Source: Streptomyces sp. Tue6028 (GTDB taxonomy: Bacteria; Actinomycetota; Actinomycetes; Streptomycetales; Streptomycetaceae). From it: a stretch of DNA of 64,000 nucleotides. The notes under the pieces are model-generated. The model was not told where the DNA came from, did no database searches, and saw only the letters and a list, made by a program, of their open reading frames with translations. The position numbers were made by a program, and so were the translations under genes. Shown here piece by piece: positions 16,431 through 24,434 of this stretch. Each line of letters begins with the position of its first letter. Position 1 is the stretch's first letter. The stretch lies in contig NZ_MLCE01000015.1 of the NCBI RefSeq assembly GCF_002300165.1, positions 62,001 to 126,000 on the forward strand. Direction: 5' to 3'.

Positions 16431-17673
16431 GCTGCGCGGCCCGGACGTACCGCCCAAGTCCCTCGACGCGCGCGCCCTCGCGGCGCTCGCCGCGAACCCC
16501 GGGTGCGAGCGGCGCGCCCTGCTCGACGGCGCGGGCGTGGACAAGGCGAAGCTGGCCGGCGCGCTGGGGGCGCCGTCCGGCTTCGGGCAGTCGCAGTTCG
16601 CCTTCATGCGCGGCAACGCGTTCGAGGCACGGGTCAAGGCCGACGGCGGCGCGGAGCTGCTGCGGCTGGTGCACGAGCGGCTGGACCCGCGCGCCGAGCC
16701 TCCCACGGCCGGTGTCGTGCCCGACCTGGGCGCCGTCGGCCCCGAGGGACGCGCCGCCCGGACGGCGCTCGCGCTGCGCGAGGCCACCGGGGCCGGTGTC
16801 TGGACGCTGCTCGACCACCCCATGCTCGCCCTCGACGTCGCCGGCTCCCCCGCCTTCCTGGAGCCGGACGCCGTGGTCGTGCACCCCGACGGCCGCTGGA
16901 CGGTCGTCGAGATCAAGTCCTTCCCGATGCTCGACGGTTCGGCGGACCCGGCGAAGGTGGGCGCCGCCGCCCGGCAGTCCGCCGTGTACGTCCTGGCCCT
17001 GGAGGAGGTCGCCGCCCGCCTCGGCACACCGCCGGAGGAGCACGCCGCGGCCGCGCGGGGGGCCGGGGAGCCGGACACGGCCGTCCCTCCCGCGCCGGCC
17101 GAGGCACCGGACACGGCCGTCCCGGCCGGGGCGCCCCCTGCGCACGGCGCCCGGACCGGCGCCCCCGAGGTCTCCCACCGGATCCTCCTGGTGTGCCCCA
17201 AGGACTTCTCCAACCTGCCGGCCGCCTCCGCCGTCGACATCCGCAAGCAGCGCGCGGTCACCAGGCGCCAGCTCGCCCGCCTCACCCGCGTCGAGGACAT
17301 CGCCGCCGCCCTGCCCGAGGGCACCTGCTTCTCCCCTGACCTCCCCGCCGCCGAGCTGACGACCGCCGTCGAAGCGGTCCCGGCGGCGTACGCCCCCGAG
17401 TGCCTGTCCGCCTGCGACCTGGCCTTCCACTGCCGCGACCGCGCGCTCGCCGAGGGTGCGGTCACATCCCTGGGCCGCTCGCTGCGCTCGGAGCTCGGCG
17501 GCCTGACCTCGGTCACGGACGTCCTCGCGGCGGCGCACGGCGAGGCGGGCGACCCGCGCGACCCGGCGGTCGCCATGCTGCGGCGGGCGGCCCGGCTGCG
17601 GGCCGAGGCCCTGGACGGCCACCCCGCCGGCGCGGGTGCGTCCGAAGCCCTGGAGGGCGCCGCATGTCGCTGA
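16327..17673 (+). CDS. RecB/Cas4-like PD-(D/E)XK nuclease with Fe-S-type cysteines
   Basis: 448 aa from the GTG at 16327 (a TTG at 16297 is also possible). The RecB-nuclease core is clear: GNAFE at 96-100, EPDAVV with D181, VVEIKSF with E195 and K197, and RQSAVY giving the QxxxY motif Q217/Y221. One Cys at 60 and a C-x3-C-x5-C group at 359-369 match the pattern of Fe-S-cluster nucleases such as Cas4 and AddB. Residues about 235-285 are a Pro/Ala-rich insert. It probably cuts or trims DNA ends. It is the first gene of a coupled three-gene operon with a helicase. Confidence 0.78.
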   Translation: MSEFPDSASPEPGREPNRVPLPRTRGTGLRQRLAELRGPDVPPKSLDARALAALAANPGCERRALLDGAGVDKAKLAGALGAPSGFGQSQFAFMRGNAFEARVKADGGAELLRLVHERLDPRAEPPTAGVVPDLGAVGPEGRAARTALALREATGAGVWTLLDHPMLALDVAGSPAFLEPDAVVVHPDGRWTVVEIKSFPMLDGSADPAKVGAAARQSAVYVLALEEVAARLGTPPEEHAAAARGAGEPDTAVPPAPAEAPDTAVPAGAPPAHGARTGAPEVSHRILLVCPKDFSNLPAASAVDIRKQRAVTRRQLARLTRVEDIAAALPEGTCFSPDLPAAELTTAVEAVPAAYAPECLSACDLAFHCRDRALAEGAVTSLGRSLRSELGGLTSVTDVLAAAHGEAGDPRDPAVAMLRRAARLRAEALDGHPAGAGASEALEGAACR

Positions 17674-19370
17674 TCGCCACCCTCGCCCGGCTCGAAGCCG
17701 TGGAGAGCGGACGGGCCCAGCCCGCCGCCACCGTGCGGCACCGGCACCTCACCGAACGGCCGCTCGTGCTGGTGCCGCTGACCACCGCGGGCGAGGCCGG
17801 GGCACCGCTCGGCGCGCTGGTGGGAACCGACCGGGACGCCCCCCGGCTGCTGGTCGTGCCGCAGCCCCGGGACCGGGACCTGCGGTCCGCGTTCCTCGCC
17901 GAGCTGGCCGACGTCGTACTCCCGTACATCGACACGTACGCGGACGCCGTCGAGCCGGCCGAGCGCAGCGAGACGGACCCGGAGACCGGCAAGCGCGTCA
18001 AGGTCGAGGTCGAACTGTGCGCGGACGCCCCGCAGCTGATCGTCCCGAGCCGGCCGGGCATCGAGTTCGTACGGCTGCTCGGCCGCTCCACCCGCTTCCG
18101 GCGCACCGCCGAGCAGGACCCGGAGACGCCCCATCCGGCACCGCCCCGGGTCCCGTTGTTCGGCCGGTGGCTCACGCACTACGCGGAGCGGGCCCGGGTG
18201 CCCGGCTCCGCACTGCTGCTCGCCCTCACCGACGTACTGTCCCGGCACTGGGCCACCGGCCAGAGCAGTCTGGAGGACCAGCACCTGGGCGCGCTGCTCG
18301 CGTGGATCGACCCGCCCGAGGGGATGCTGGGCGCGGAGGCCGCGCTGCGCGCGGGGACGACGCGCGACGCACGGGGACAGCTCGTCTGCCCGCCCGCCGG
18401 ACCGGCCACGGACCCCGCCTTCGACAACCAGCTGCTGGCTCCGGCCATCGAGCGCTACGACCGCGCGCGTGCCGCGTTCGCCGCCGCCGAGGACGGTGTC
18501 GAGGCGGACGACCGGCTCGGCCTCGTCACCGCCGCCGAGCAGGAGATCCGCGACCTGGTGGCCGACGTCGCCCGTCCCACCTGGGACGCGGTGTGGCGTG
18601 GCCTCGACCTGTTGCGCGGGCTGCCCGAGGGCGCGCACGCCGCCGACCGCTGGACCCGCGACCGCTGGTCGTTCACCGGGCACCGCGACCGGGTGTCCGC
18701 CGGAGAGCCGCCGCAGCCCCGCCGGGACGACGCGGTCACCGCGGCGAACAAACTCGCGACACGCGAGCGCGAACAGGCCCGCCTGGAAGCCCAGGAGGCC
18801 CTGGACGACCCGCTCGTCATGGCCGGCCGCCGGCTCGCCGGAGAGGCCTTCGCGGGCGAGGTCGTCGACGTGGTCATGGCGTACAGCGAGGGCAAGCGGC
18901 CCAGTCCGCGCCCGCTGGTGACGGTACGCACGGACGACCGGCCGTATCTGGGGGAACGCGTCAAGGTGTACCGCTCACTGGGCGGTAAGCCGCAGTCCGC
19001 GGAGTTCGTCGGCCACGAGACGCTCCCCGGGGCCGGGAAGTCCGCCGGAGCCGACGAGTCCGACCGGACCGCGGAGGCCGACGGCACCGCGCCGTCCGGC
19101 GGGGACGTGACGTCCGCCCAGGACCCGGACGGCGGCGACGTCCTCGTGGTGCTGCGCATCGTCGACAAGATGGGCCGCGGCAAGGAGCCCGACGCCGGAT
19201 CCGTGCCCGAGAAGGGCGACCTCGTGTGCTTCACGCTCTTCGAGCACGAGCAGCGGGGCGGCGCGAAGCTGCCCGACCCGGAGGAGACACCGTGGACGCA
19301 CGGCGGGCCTCCGGGCGAGCCCGACGCGGTGCCCCTGCCGGATCCGACGACGCCGGAGGACATCCTGTGA
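17664..19370 (+). CDS. Unknown 568-aa protein of the nuclease-helicase operon
   Basis: I do not recognise a named domain. The ATG at 17664 lies inside the 3' end of the nuclease gene (10-base overlap) behind GGAGG, and its stop overlaps the helicase GTG as GTGA. The N-terminal half has conserved-looking segments (ERPLVLVPLTTAGEAGAPLG, LLVVPQPRDRDLRSAFLAEL). The middle (about 335-390) is helical and charged with REREQARLEAQEAL, possibly coiled coil. The C-terminal region has beta-rich stretches (LVTVRTDDRPYLGERVKVY, VCFTLFEHEQ) split by a low-complexity insert at about 450-490. Its position implies a subunit or adaptor linking nuclease and helicase. Confidence 0.6.
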   Translation: MSLIATLARLEAVESGRAQPAATVRHRHLTERPLVLVPLTTAGEAGAPLGALVGTDRDAPRLLVVPQPRDRDLRSAFLAELADVVLPYIDTYADAVEPAERSETDPETGKRVKVEVELCADAPQLIVPSRPGIEFVRLLGRSTRFRRTAEQDPETPHPAPPRVPLFGRWLTHYAERARVPGSALLLALTDVLSRHWATGQSSLEDQHLGALLAWIDPPEGMLGAEAALRAGTTRDARGQLVCPPAGPATDPAFDNQLLAPAIERYDRARAAFAAAEDGVEADDRLGLVTAAEQEIRDLVADVARPTWDAVWRGLDLLRGLPEGAHAADRWTRDRWSFTGHRDRVSAGEPPQPRRDDAVTAANKLATREREQARLEAQEALDDPLVMAGRRLAGEAFAGEVVDVVMAYSEGKRPSPRPLVTVRTDDRPYLGERVKVYRSLGGKPQSAEFVGHETLPGAGKSAGADESDRTAEADGTAPSGGDVTSAQDPDGGDVLVVLRIVDKMGRGKEPDAGSVPEKGDLVCFTLFEHEQRGGAKLPDPEETPWTHGGPPGEPDAVPLPDPTTPEDIL

Positions 19371-20701
19371 CCACCGTCTTCGATCCCGGTGCCGCGGCGG
19401 CCCGCGCCACCGACGCGATCCTGCACGACACGCTGCACGGCACGCACCGCGGTGTCGTGGTGGACTCCCCGCCCGGTGCCGGGAAGTCCACGCTGGTCGT
19501 CCGGGCGGCGCTCGAACTCGCGGCCGCGGGAAGGCCGTTGATGGTCATCGCGCAGACCAACGCCCAGGTCGACGACCTGGTGCTGCGGCTCGCCGAGAAG
19601 GACGCCGAGGTGTCCGTCGGCCGTCTGCACAGCAGCGACTCCGACCCGTACGACAAGGCCCTCGACGGCCTGGACAACGTGCGCAAGTCGACGAAGGCCG
19701 CCGACCTGGCGGGCCTCGACGTGGTCATCTCCACCGCGGCCAAGTGGGCCCACGTCAAGGGCGTGGAGCCGTGGCGGCACGCGATCGTCGACGAGGCGTA
19801 CCAGATGCGGTCGGACGCGCTGCTGGCCGTGGCGGGGCTCTTCGAGCGGGCCCTGTTCGTCGGCGACCCGGGCCAGTTGGACCCGTTCGCCATCGTCGGC
19901 GCGGAGCAGTGGGCGGGGCTGTCGTACGACCCGTCGGCCTCCGCGGTGACCACGCTGCTCGCCCACAATCCCGAGCTCCCGCAGCACCGTCTGCCGGTGT
20001 CCTGGCGGCTGCCCGCGTCCGCGGCACCGCTGGTGTCCGACGCGTTCTACCCGTACACGCCGTTCCGCAGCGGGACGGGACACGAGGACCGGCGGCTCGA
20101 CTTCGCGGTCGCCTCGGACGGTTCGGGTCCCGACCGGGTCATCGACGAGGCGGCGCGCGCCGGTTGGGGGCTGCTGGAGCTGCCGGCCCGGCACACTCCG
20201 CGCACCGACCCCGAGGCGGTGCGGGCCGTGGCACAGGTCGTGCGGCGGCTGCTCGACCGGGGCGGCGCCGCCACCTCGGAGCGGTCCGGGGAGCCGGTGC
20301 CGCTGACCGCCGACCGGATCGCGGTCGGCACGGCGCACCGGGACCAGGCCGCGGCCGTGCGGGCCGCACTGACGGATCTCGGCGTCGCCGACGTCACCGT
20401 GGACACGGCGAACCGGCTGCAGGGCCGGGAGTTCGACGTGACGGTGGTGCTGCACCCGCTGTCCGGGCGCCCCGACGCGACCGCCTTCCACCTGGAGACG
20501 GGACGGTTGTGCGTACTGGCGTCCCGGCACCGGCACGCGTGCATCGTGGTGTGCCGGGAGGGCGTGACGGAGCTGCTGGACGACCATCCGTCGACCGAGC
20601 CCGTGCAACTGGGCGTCACGGTGAAGTTTCCGGATGGTTGGGAAGCCAATCACGCGGTGTTGTCGCACCTGGCGGAGCATCGGGTGAGCTGGCGGCCCTG
20701 A
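19367..20701 (+). CDS. SF1 (UPF1-like) helicase
   Basis: 444 aa, starting at a GTG that overlaps the upstream stop. The motifs in order are Walker A DSPPGAGKST (K40), Ia MVIAQTNAQVDD, Walker B/II IVDEAYQM (D142, E143), III FVGDPGQLDPF, IV near YRxx VSWRLPASAAP, V TVDTANRLQGREFDVTVV and VI LASRHRHACIVV. This is the core of a superfamily 1B helicase like UPF1 or the C-terminal half of RecB-like-nuclease-helicase fusions. It should move along DNA or RNA using ATP. It is about the minimum helicase size, without an obvious nucleic-acid-binding add-on, so it probably works with the two upstream proteins. Confidence 0.82.
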   Translation: MTTVFDPGAAAARATDAILHDTLHGTHRGVVVDSPPGAGKSTLVVRAALELAAAGRPLMVIAQTNAQVDDLVLRLAEKDAEVSVGRLHSSDSDPYDKALDGLDNVRKSTKAADLAGLDVVISTAAKWAHVKGVEPWRHAIVDEAYQMRSDALLAVAGLFERALFVGDPGQLDPFAIVGAEQWAGLSYDPSASAVTTLLAHNPELPQHRLPVSWRLPASAAPLVSDAFYPYTPFRSGTGHEDRRLDFAVASDGSGPDRVIDEAARAGWGLLELPARHTPRTDPEAVRAVAQVVRRLLDRGGAATSERSGEPVPLTADRIAVGTAHRDQAAAVRAALTDLGVADVTVDTANRLQGREFDVTVVLHPLSGRPDATAFHLETGRLCVLASRHRHACIVVCREGVTELLDDHPSTEPVQLGVTVKFPDGWEANHAVLSHLAEHRVSWRP

Positions 20702-21041
20702 CCGGCCGCGGTACCGGACGCGGGCAGCCGTGGTGCGGGACACGGGCGGCACCGGTGCAGGAAAAGGACGGCACCGGTGCAGGAAACGGGCGAGCGCGCG
20801 TGGACGCGGATGACCGACCGGGGCCGACCGGGGACCCGCGCACCCGCCGGGGACGCACGCGGTCCGGTGACCACGCACGATCGCCGGTGACCGCGTACGG
20901 CCGTCGGCGACCGCGGCAGCGGACCGGACAGGCCCGTCCACGCTCGGGTCCCGTCGTCCGCGGCCCACTTGCGCGGCCGGGGGACAATGGACGATGGCCC
21001 ACCCACAAGGCGGGTTCCCAACCGTACGAGGAGGAGAAGAC
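20702..21041. other. Intergenic region after the helicase operon
   Basis: 340 bases without a supported gene. An 18-base sequence, CGGCACCGGTGCAGGAAA, occurs at 20747-20764 and again at 20769-20786, exactly 22 bases apart (about two helical turns), each copy with the palindrome GCACCGGTGC. The rest is GC-rich with short imperfect repeats (GGTGACC, CGACCG). The tandem palindromes may be a control site for the gene at 21042. Confidence 0.4.
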
Positions 21042-21419
21042 ATGGCGGAGCCCACGCCGCGTCGGAACGAACCGCGGCTACGCCCCGCGCCCCTGCTCTT
21101 CGAGCCCGCGGAGGCCGCCGGGGATCCGGAGCACTTCTTCGACCTGGAGTCGATCGACGACCCGCGCGCGCTGCTGGACCGCGCCACGGAGCTGACGCAG
21201 GCGTTCCGGGCCGCCGCCGACCGCGCCGTCGAGTTCCAGGCGATCGCCGCGGCACAGCTCGCCGACCCGCGCCGCTTCGACCGGCTCACCCCCGCCGCCA
21301 TCGGCGAACGCGCCGAATGGACCGAGGACTACGCGAAGAAGATGGTCGAGTTCGGCCGCGATCTGCTGCGGGGCGTCGAGGGGAACGGGCACGGACACGG
21401 GGTCGTCGACCCTCTGTGA
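21042..21419 (+). CDS. Small hypothetical protein, 125 aa
   Basis: I do not recognise this family by function. The ATG at 21042 follows GAGGAGGAGAAGAC, a strong ribosome binding site. It is a soluble, acidic, mostly helical protein (FFDLESIDDPRALLDRATEL, FRAAADRAVEFQAIAAAQLA). It lies between the nuclease-helicase operon and a primase-polymerase-like gene, all on the same strand. Whether it belongs with them functionally is unknown. Confidence 0.6.
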   Translation: MAEPTPRRNEPRLRPAPLLFEPAEAAGDPEHFFDLESIDDPRALLDRATELTQAFRAAADRAVEFQAIAAAQLADPRRFDRLTPAAIGERAEWTEDYAKKMVEFGRDLLRGVEGNGHGHGVVDPL

Positions 21420-21490
21420 GCCCGTGGCCCGGCCGGGTCGGCCCGCGCGCACGGCGCGGGTCACGCCCCGGCCCGACACGGCCACCCTTC

Positions 21491-21504
21491 GGCATATGCC
21501 AGAG
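21491..21504. promoter_or_regulatory. GGCATATGCCAGAG motif upstream of the primase-like gene
   Basis: The 10-bp palindrome GGCATATGCC plus AGAG lies 93 bases before the ATG at 21597. The same 14 bases occur at 36092-36105 upstream of the IclR gene. It may be a shared regulator site; I cannot name the factor. Confidence 0.35.
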
Positions 21505-21596
21505 GGGCACGCAAAATACTCCACCCCGCCCCTCCCTGTCCCGGTTTCCGGCAACCCTCGGAGACGGACCGCTCACCGCCGGTAGATGTAGTCGGC

Positions 21597-22292
21597 ATGA
21601 GCGGCACTCGGAACCCGGATCTCACCACCGCCCACGCCCCCGGCGGCCCGTCGGCGTCGCCCGGCCGGTCCGACATCTGCGGGGCCACGCCCGAGGGCGC
21701 CGCCTGGCTCGCCTCCGCGGGGGCGTATCCGCGCAGCACCCTCGCCCTCTGGGCGGAGCGCCCGCACGCCCCGGTCGTCCTGCCCTGCGGCACCGCCTTC
21801 GACGTGGTCAGCGCCCCCGCGATCTTCGGGCGCCGGATGCTCGACCGACTGTGGGAGGAGGGGCCGGGCTCGGGGCCGGTGGCCGCGTACCGGGGGCGGA
21901 TGATGCTGTTCGCCGCGCCCGGCACGGCGCAACGGCTGCCGTCGCTCTTCGAGTGGGAGGAGTGGGGCTCCCGTGACGCCGGACGCCCGGGGAGCACCGT
22001 GCACGCGGGCCGGTGCGGAGCGGTCCCGCCCCTGCTCTGCCACGGCACGGGCGACGCGGTGACCGTGCCCGCACCGACCCCCGACACCTCGGGACCGCAC
22101 CCCGCCGAGCGGCTGGAATCCCGCTGGCTCGTCGCGCCCGACACCCGCCATCCGTGGCTCCCGGGCCCCGAGATCCTGCTCTGGGCGGCCGTCCGGGCGG
22201 CCCGTGCGGCCGCCTCCGCCGCGGTCCGCATATCGATTTTTCCTCCCGCCGATCAGGATGCTAAGGTCTACGACGTCAGCAGGCGCCGCTAG
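21597..22292 (+). CDS. Primase-polymerase-N-terminal-like protein
   Basis: 231 aa. It resembles the Streptomyces proteins annotated as bifunctional primase/polymerase: a region comparing ALWAERPHAPVVLPCGTAFD with their PxASILLPTGRTFD segment, then AYRGRMMLFAAPG and a final RHPWLPGPEILLWA matching their WLPDAEEL end. It lacks the N-terminal half of full-length prim-pol domains and I cannot see catalytic acidic residues, so it is probably not an active polymerase. The stop codon lies inside the tRNA-Lys gene (10-base overlap), and its last 15 codons cover the tRNA promoter. Confidence 0.55.
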   Translation: MSGTRNPDLTTAHAPGGPSASPGRSDICGATPEGAAWLASAGAYPRSTLALWAERPHAPVVLPCGTAFDVVSAPAIFGRRMLDRLWEEGPGSGPVAAYRGRMMLFAAPGTAQRLPSLFEWEEWGSRDAGRPGSTVHAGRCGAVPPLLCHGTGDAVTVPAPTPDTSGPHPAERLESRWLVAPDTRHPWLPGPEILLWAAVRAARAAASAAVRISIFPPADQDAKVYDVSRRR

Positions 22293-22356
22293 CTCAGTTG
22301 GTTAGAGCAGCTGACTCTTAATCAGCGGGTCCGGGGTTCGAGTCCCTGGCGGCGCA
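22283..22356 (+). tRNA. tRNA-Lys (CTT), copy 1
   Basis: 74 bases. The acceptor stem GCGCCGC pairs with GCGGCGC, the anticodon loop is CTGACTCTTAATCAG (anticodon CTT), and the T arm is GGGTTCGAGTCCC. CCA is not encoded. It is identical in sequence to the copies at 37100 and 48489. Confidence 0.97.
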
Positions 22357-22361
22357 CGCTC

Positions 22362-22408
22362 ACGATGGCGAGGCAGGATCGCGGAAACGCATCCGGTCTC
22401 GCCATCGT
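22362..22408 (+). terminator. Hairpin after tRNA-Lys copy 1
   Basis: ACGATGGCGAG (22362-22372) and CTCGCCATCGT (22398-22408) form an 11-bp stem, with a second small stem (GGATCGCG / ATCC) inside the loop. It directly follows the tRNA and is probably its terminator. Confidence 0.55.
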
Positions 22409-22540
22409 CATGTTCGCGCACGACGACCCCGCGGCATTCACCCGAACGGCCGACAGCACATCGTCCCGCCCCTCCGTGCCGCCCGCCCCGCCGGCGCCGG
22501 CCACCCGCCCGCGCCGATCGTCCTCCGCCGCGCCCGGCGC

Positions 22541-22650
22541 AATCCCGCTCGGTCGACGCACTCCCCCAAGCCGACGCGATCCCCCTCGGCAGACGCGTTC
22601 CCCCAGCCGACGCGCTCCCCCTCGGTCGGCGCGATCCGGCTCAGCCGGTC
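22541..22650. repeat. Degenerate 17-19-bp tandem repeats
   Basis: Five to six units of the type GATCCCCCTCGGCAGACGC run from 22541 into the stop region of the M6 protease gene at 22641. The units vary in length (17, 18 or 19 bases), so they do not keep one frame. No gene is supported between the tRNA and the protease. Confidence 0.5.
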
Positions 22651-24434
22651 GTGATCCGCACCGTCCACGCACCCGAGGGCGTACGGCCCTCGACCTCGAC
22701 GCGGACGTTCTCGCCCGGCACCGTGAAGCTCTCCCCGAGCCCCACGGGTGCGTCCGCGAGCGGCGGGTACACCGATTCCTCCCAGCAGGACTCGGTGTGC
22801 GGGTGCGCGTCGACGACCTCGATGGGGCCGCCGCCCGACGCGGCCCCGCTGTGCACGCGGTAGACGAGCACTCCCTGGGCGCAGGTCGCGCCGTCGTTCC
22901 CGCCCGGGGCGCGCACCTCGAAGGCGAGGGCGCTGTCCGGGCCGGTGGGGACCACCGCCAGCTTGGTGCCCCGGCCGGCCCCGAAGTTCCGCCCGTCCGG
23001 GAGGCCCGCGCCGGGGGACGGCGCCGCGAAGGCACCGGATCCGGAGGTGTCCGGCCCGGAGGCACCCGAGCCGCTCACACTCGGGAGGGGCGAGCCGCTC
23101 GCACCCGGAAGGGGTACGCCCGAGCCGCTCGCACCCGGGAGCGGGGCACCCGAGCCGCTCGCACTCGGCAGGGACGCGCCCGAGCCGCTCGCATCCGGGA
23201 GCGGGGCGCCCGAGCCGCTGCCCGGTCCGGAAGCGCCGGGGTCGGAGGCTCCCGCGCGGACGCCCTTGGACGCGGCCGCCATGGAGATGCCCGACCCGGC
23301 CGCGAGCGCACCCGCGGCGGCAGCGCCCCTGGCGGCCGACCCCGCAGCGGCAGCACCTCTGGCGGCGGCACCTCTGGCGGCGGCACCGGCAGCCGCGGCC
23401 GCACCGGCGCCGGCACCCAGCGCTCCCGCACCGGCACCCGCAGCCACACCCGCGGTGTCCGGTCCTTGCCCCAGCGGCTCCAGCGTCAGCCGGGTACTGC
23501 CCGGGCCCTGGACACACGCCACTTGGTGCGGGTCCAGCCAGCCCAGCTTCCACTTGTGCCAGGCGAACAGGTCCGGGGCGAGCCCGAACTGGCTGCCCAT
23601 GAGGTCCCAGTCACCGACATAGGTGTCCCAGTCGCTCTTGCCGTCGGAGGGCCGGTGATAGAGGTCGGGCAGGTCGAAGACGTGGCCCGTCTCGTGGGCG
23701 AGGACGAGCCGGTCCGGCGGGTGCTTCTCGAAGACCGTGACGACCCGGTGGATGTCCTTGCCGTCGGCGTGCAGGGGTGTGTCGAGGTTCACGACCTTCG
23801 TGGCGTCCGAGTCGACGCCCGGCGCGTCCGGGTCGGCGACGAAGTAGACGATGTCGTAGCGCGAGAAGTCGACCTGCTTGTCGGCCGCGGCGAGTGCGTC
23901 GCGCAGATAGGCGGCGCGGTCCTCCGGGTCCCAGTCGCGCTGTATGGCGTACGACGTGGAGGGGTGCGGCATCCGGATCCAGCGGGGCTGCGGGTGCGCG
24001 CGCAGGGTGAACCTGCCGTACGAGGCACGCTCGAAGAAGTCGCTGGTGGCCGGGAAATGGTCGGCGGCCAGTTCGGCGGGGGTGGTGAGCGGACGCGCGT
24101 CCGGGAAGGACAGGAAGACCATCACCGCGTCGAGCGGGTGAGTGGGGCGCACGTAGGCGGAGTTCCAGGTGTCCACGCCTTCGGAGTGGTGCGCGTCGGT
24201 CCGCTCCAGCGCGCACGGGGCCGAGTGGGGTTCGGCCAGGGCGGGTCCCGGCACCAGCGAGGTCGCGGCGAGCGCCGTCATCGAGGTGAACACGGCCGCG
24301 GTGCTGCGCCAGCGTGGCGCCCCGTCACGAGCGAGGCCCCGCAATGCCTCGCGGGTGAAACCCCGACGGACCTCGCGGCTGAAACCGCGACGGGTCTCCC
24401 GGGCGAGACCCCGCAGGGGGAGCGGACGCAGCAC
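22641..24434 (-). CDS. Secreted M6-family metalloprotease with low-complexity insert
   Basis: 597 aa from a GTG at 24434, preceded by GGAGG at 5 bases. Residues 7-38 are four 8-residue basic repeats (such as RRGFSREV), then a signal-like hydrophobic stretch ending GPALAEP. The zinc motif HETGHVFDLPD (H247, E248, H251, D257) and DLMGSQFG match M6 (immune inhibitor A-like) proteases. Residues about 328-488 are an Ala/Gly/Ser/Pro low-complexity insert within the C-terminal beta domain, which resumes at GRGTKLAVVPTG. It would be exported and degrade extracellular protein. It is divergent from cdgA. Confidence 0.8.
   Translation of the reverse strand: MLRPLPLRGLARETRRGFSREVRRGFTREALRGLARDGAPRWRSTAAVFTSMTALAATSLVPGPALAEPHSAPCALERTDAHHSEGVDTWNSAYVRPTHPLDAVMVFLSFPDARPLTTPAELAADHFPATSDFFERASYGRFTLRAHPQPRWIRMPHPSTSYAIQRDWDPEDRAAYLRDALAAADKQVDFSRYDIVYFVADPDAPGVDSDATKVVNLDTPLHADGKDIHRVVTVFEKHPPDRLVLAHETGHVFDLPDLYHRPSDGKSDWDTYVGDWDLMGSQFGLAPDLFAWHKWKLGWLDPHQVACVQGPGSTRLTLEPLGQGPDTAGVAAGAGAGALGAGAGAAAAAGAAARGAAARGAAAAGSAARGAAAAGALAAGSGISMAAASKGVRAGASDPGASGPGSGSGAPLPDASGSGASLPSASGSGAPLPGASGSGVPLPGASGSPLPSVSGSGASGPDTSGSGAFAAPSPGAGLPDGRNFGAGRGTKLAVVPTGPDSALAFEVRAPGGNDGATCAQGVLVYRVHSGAASGGGPIEVVDAHPHTESCWEESVYPPLADAPVGLGESFTVPGENVRVEVEGRTPSGAWTVRITTG
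22971..23453 (-). repeat. Low-complexity coding repeat inside the M6 protease
   Basis: This stretch encodes about 160 residues: first an Ala/Gly/Arg tract (such as AAARGAAARGAAAAG), then repeats of about 10 residues such as SGSGAPLPGA. At DNA level, units near 30 bases containing GAGCCGCTCGCACCCGG recur between about 23085 and 23225. Confidence 0.75.
24321..24416 (-). repeat. Four 24-bp coding repeats at the protease N-terminus
   Basis: Four tandem 24-base units encode LRGLARET, RRGFSREV, RRGFTREA and LRGLARDG, giving a strongly basic stretch immediately before the hydrophobic part of the signal peptide. Confidence 0.7.

Noticed and set aside
16327..17673. Nuclease considered as a CRISPR Cas4
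   Set aside because: The motifs are similar, but there is no CRISPR array or other cas gene in the window, and the partner is a UPF1-like helicase; Cas4-like is a fold statement only.
18455..21301. 948-codon minus-strand frame over the nuclease-helicase operon
   Set aside because: Antisense to genes with clear helicase motifs; it carries no recognisable domain.
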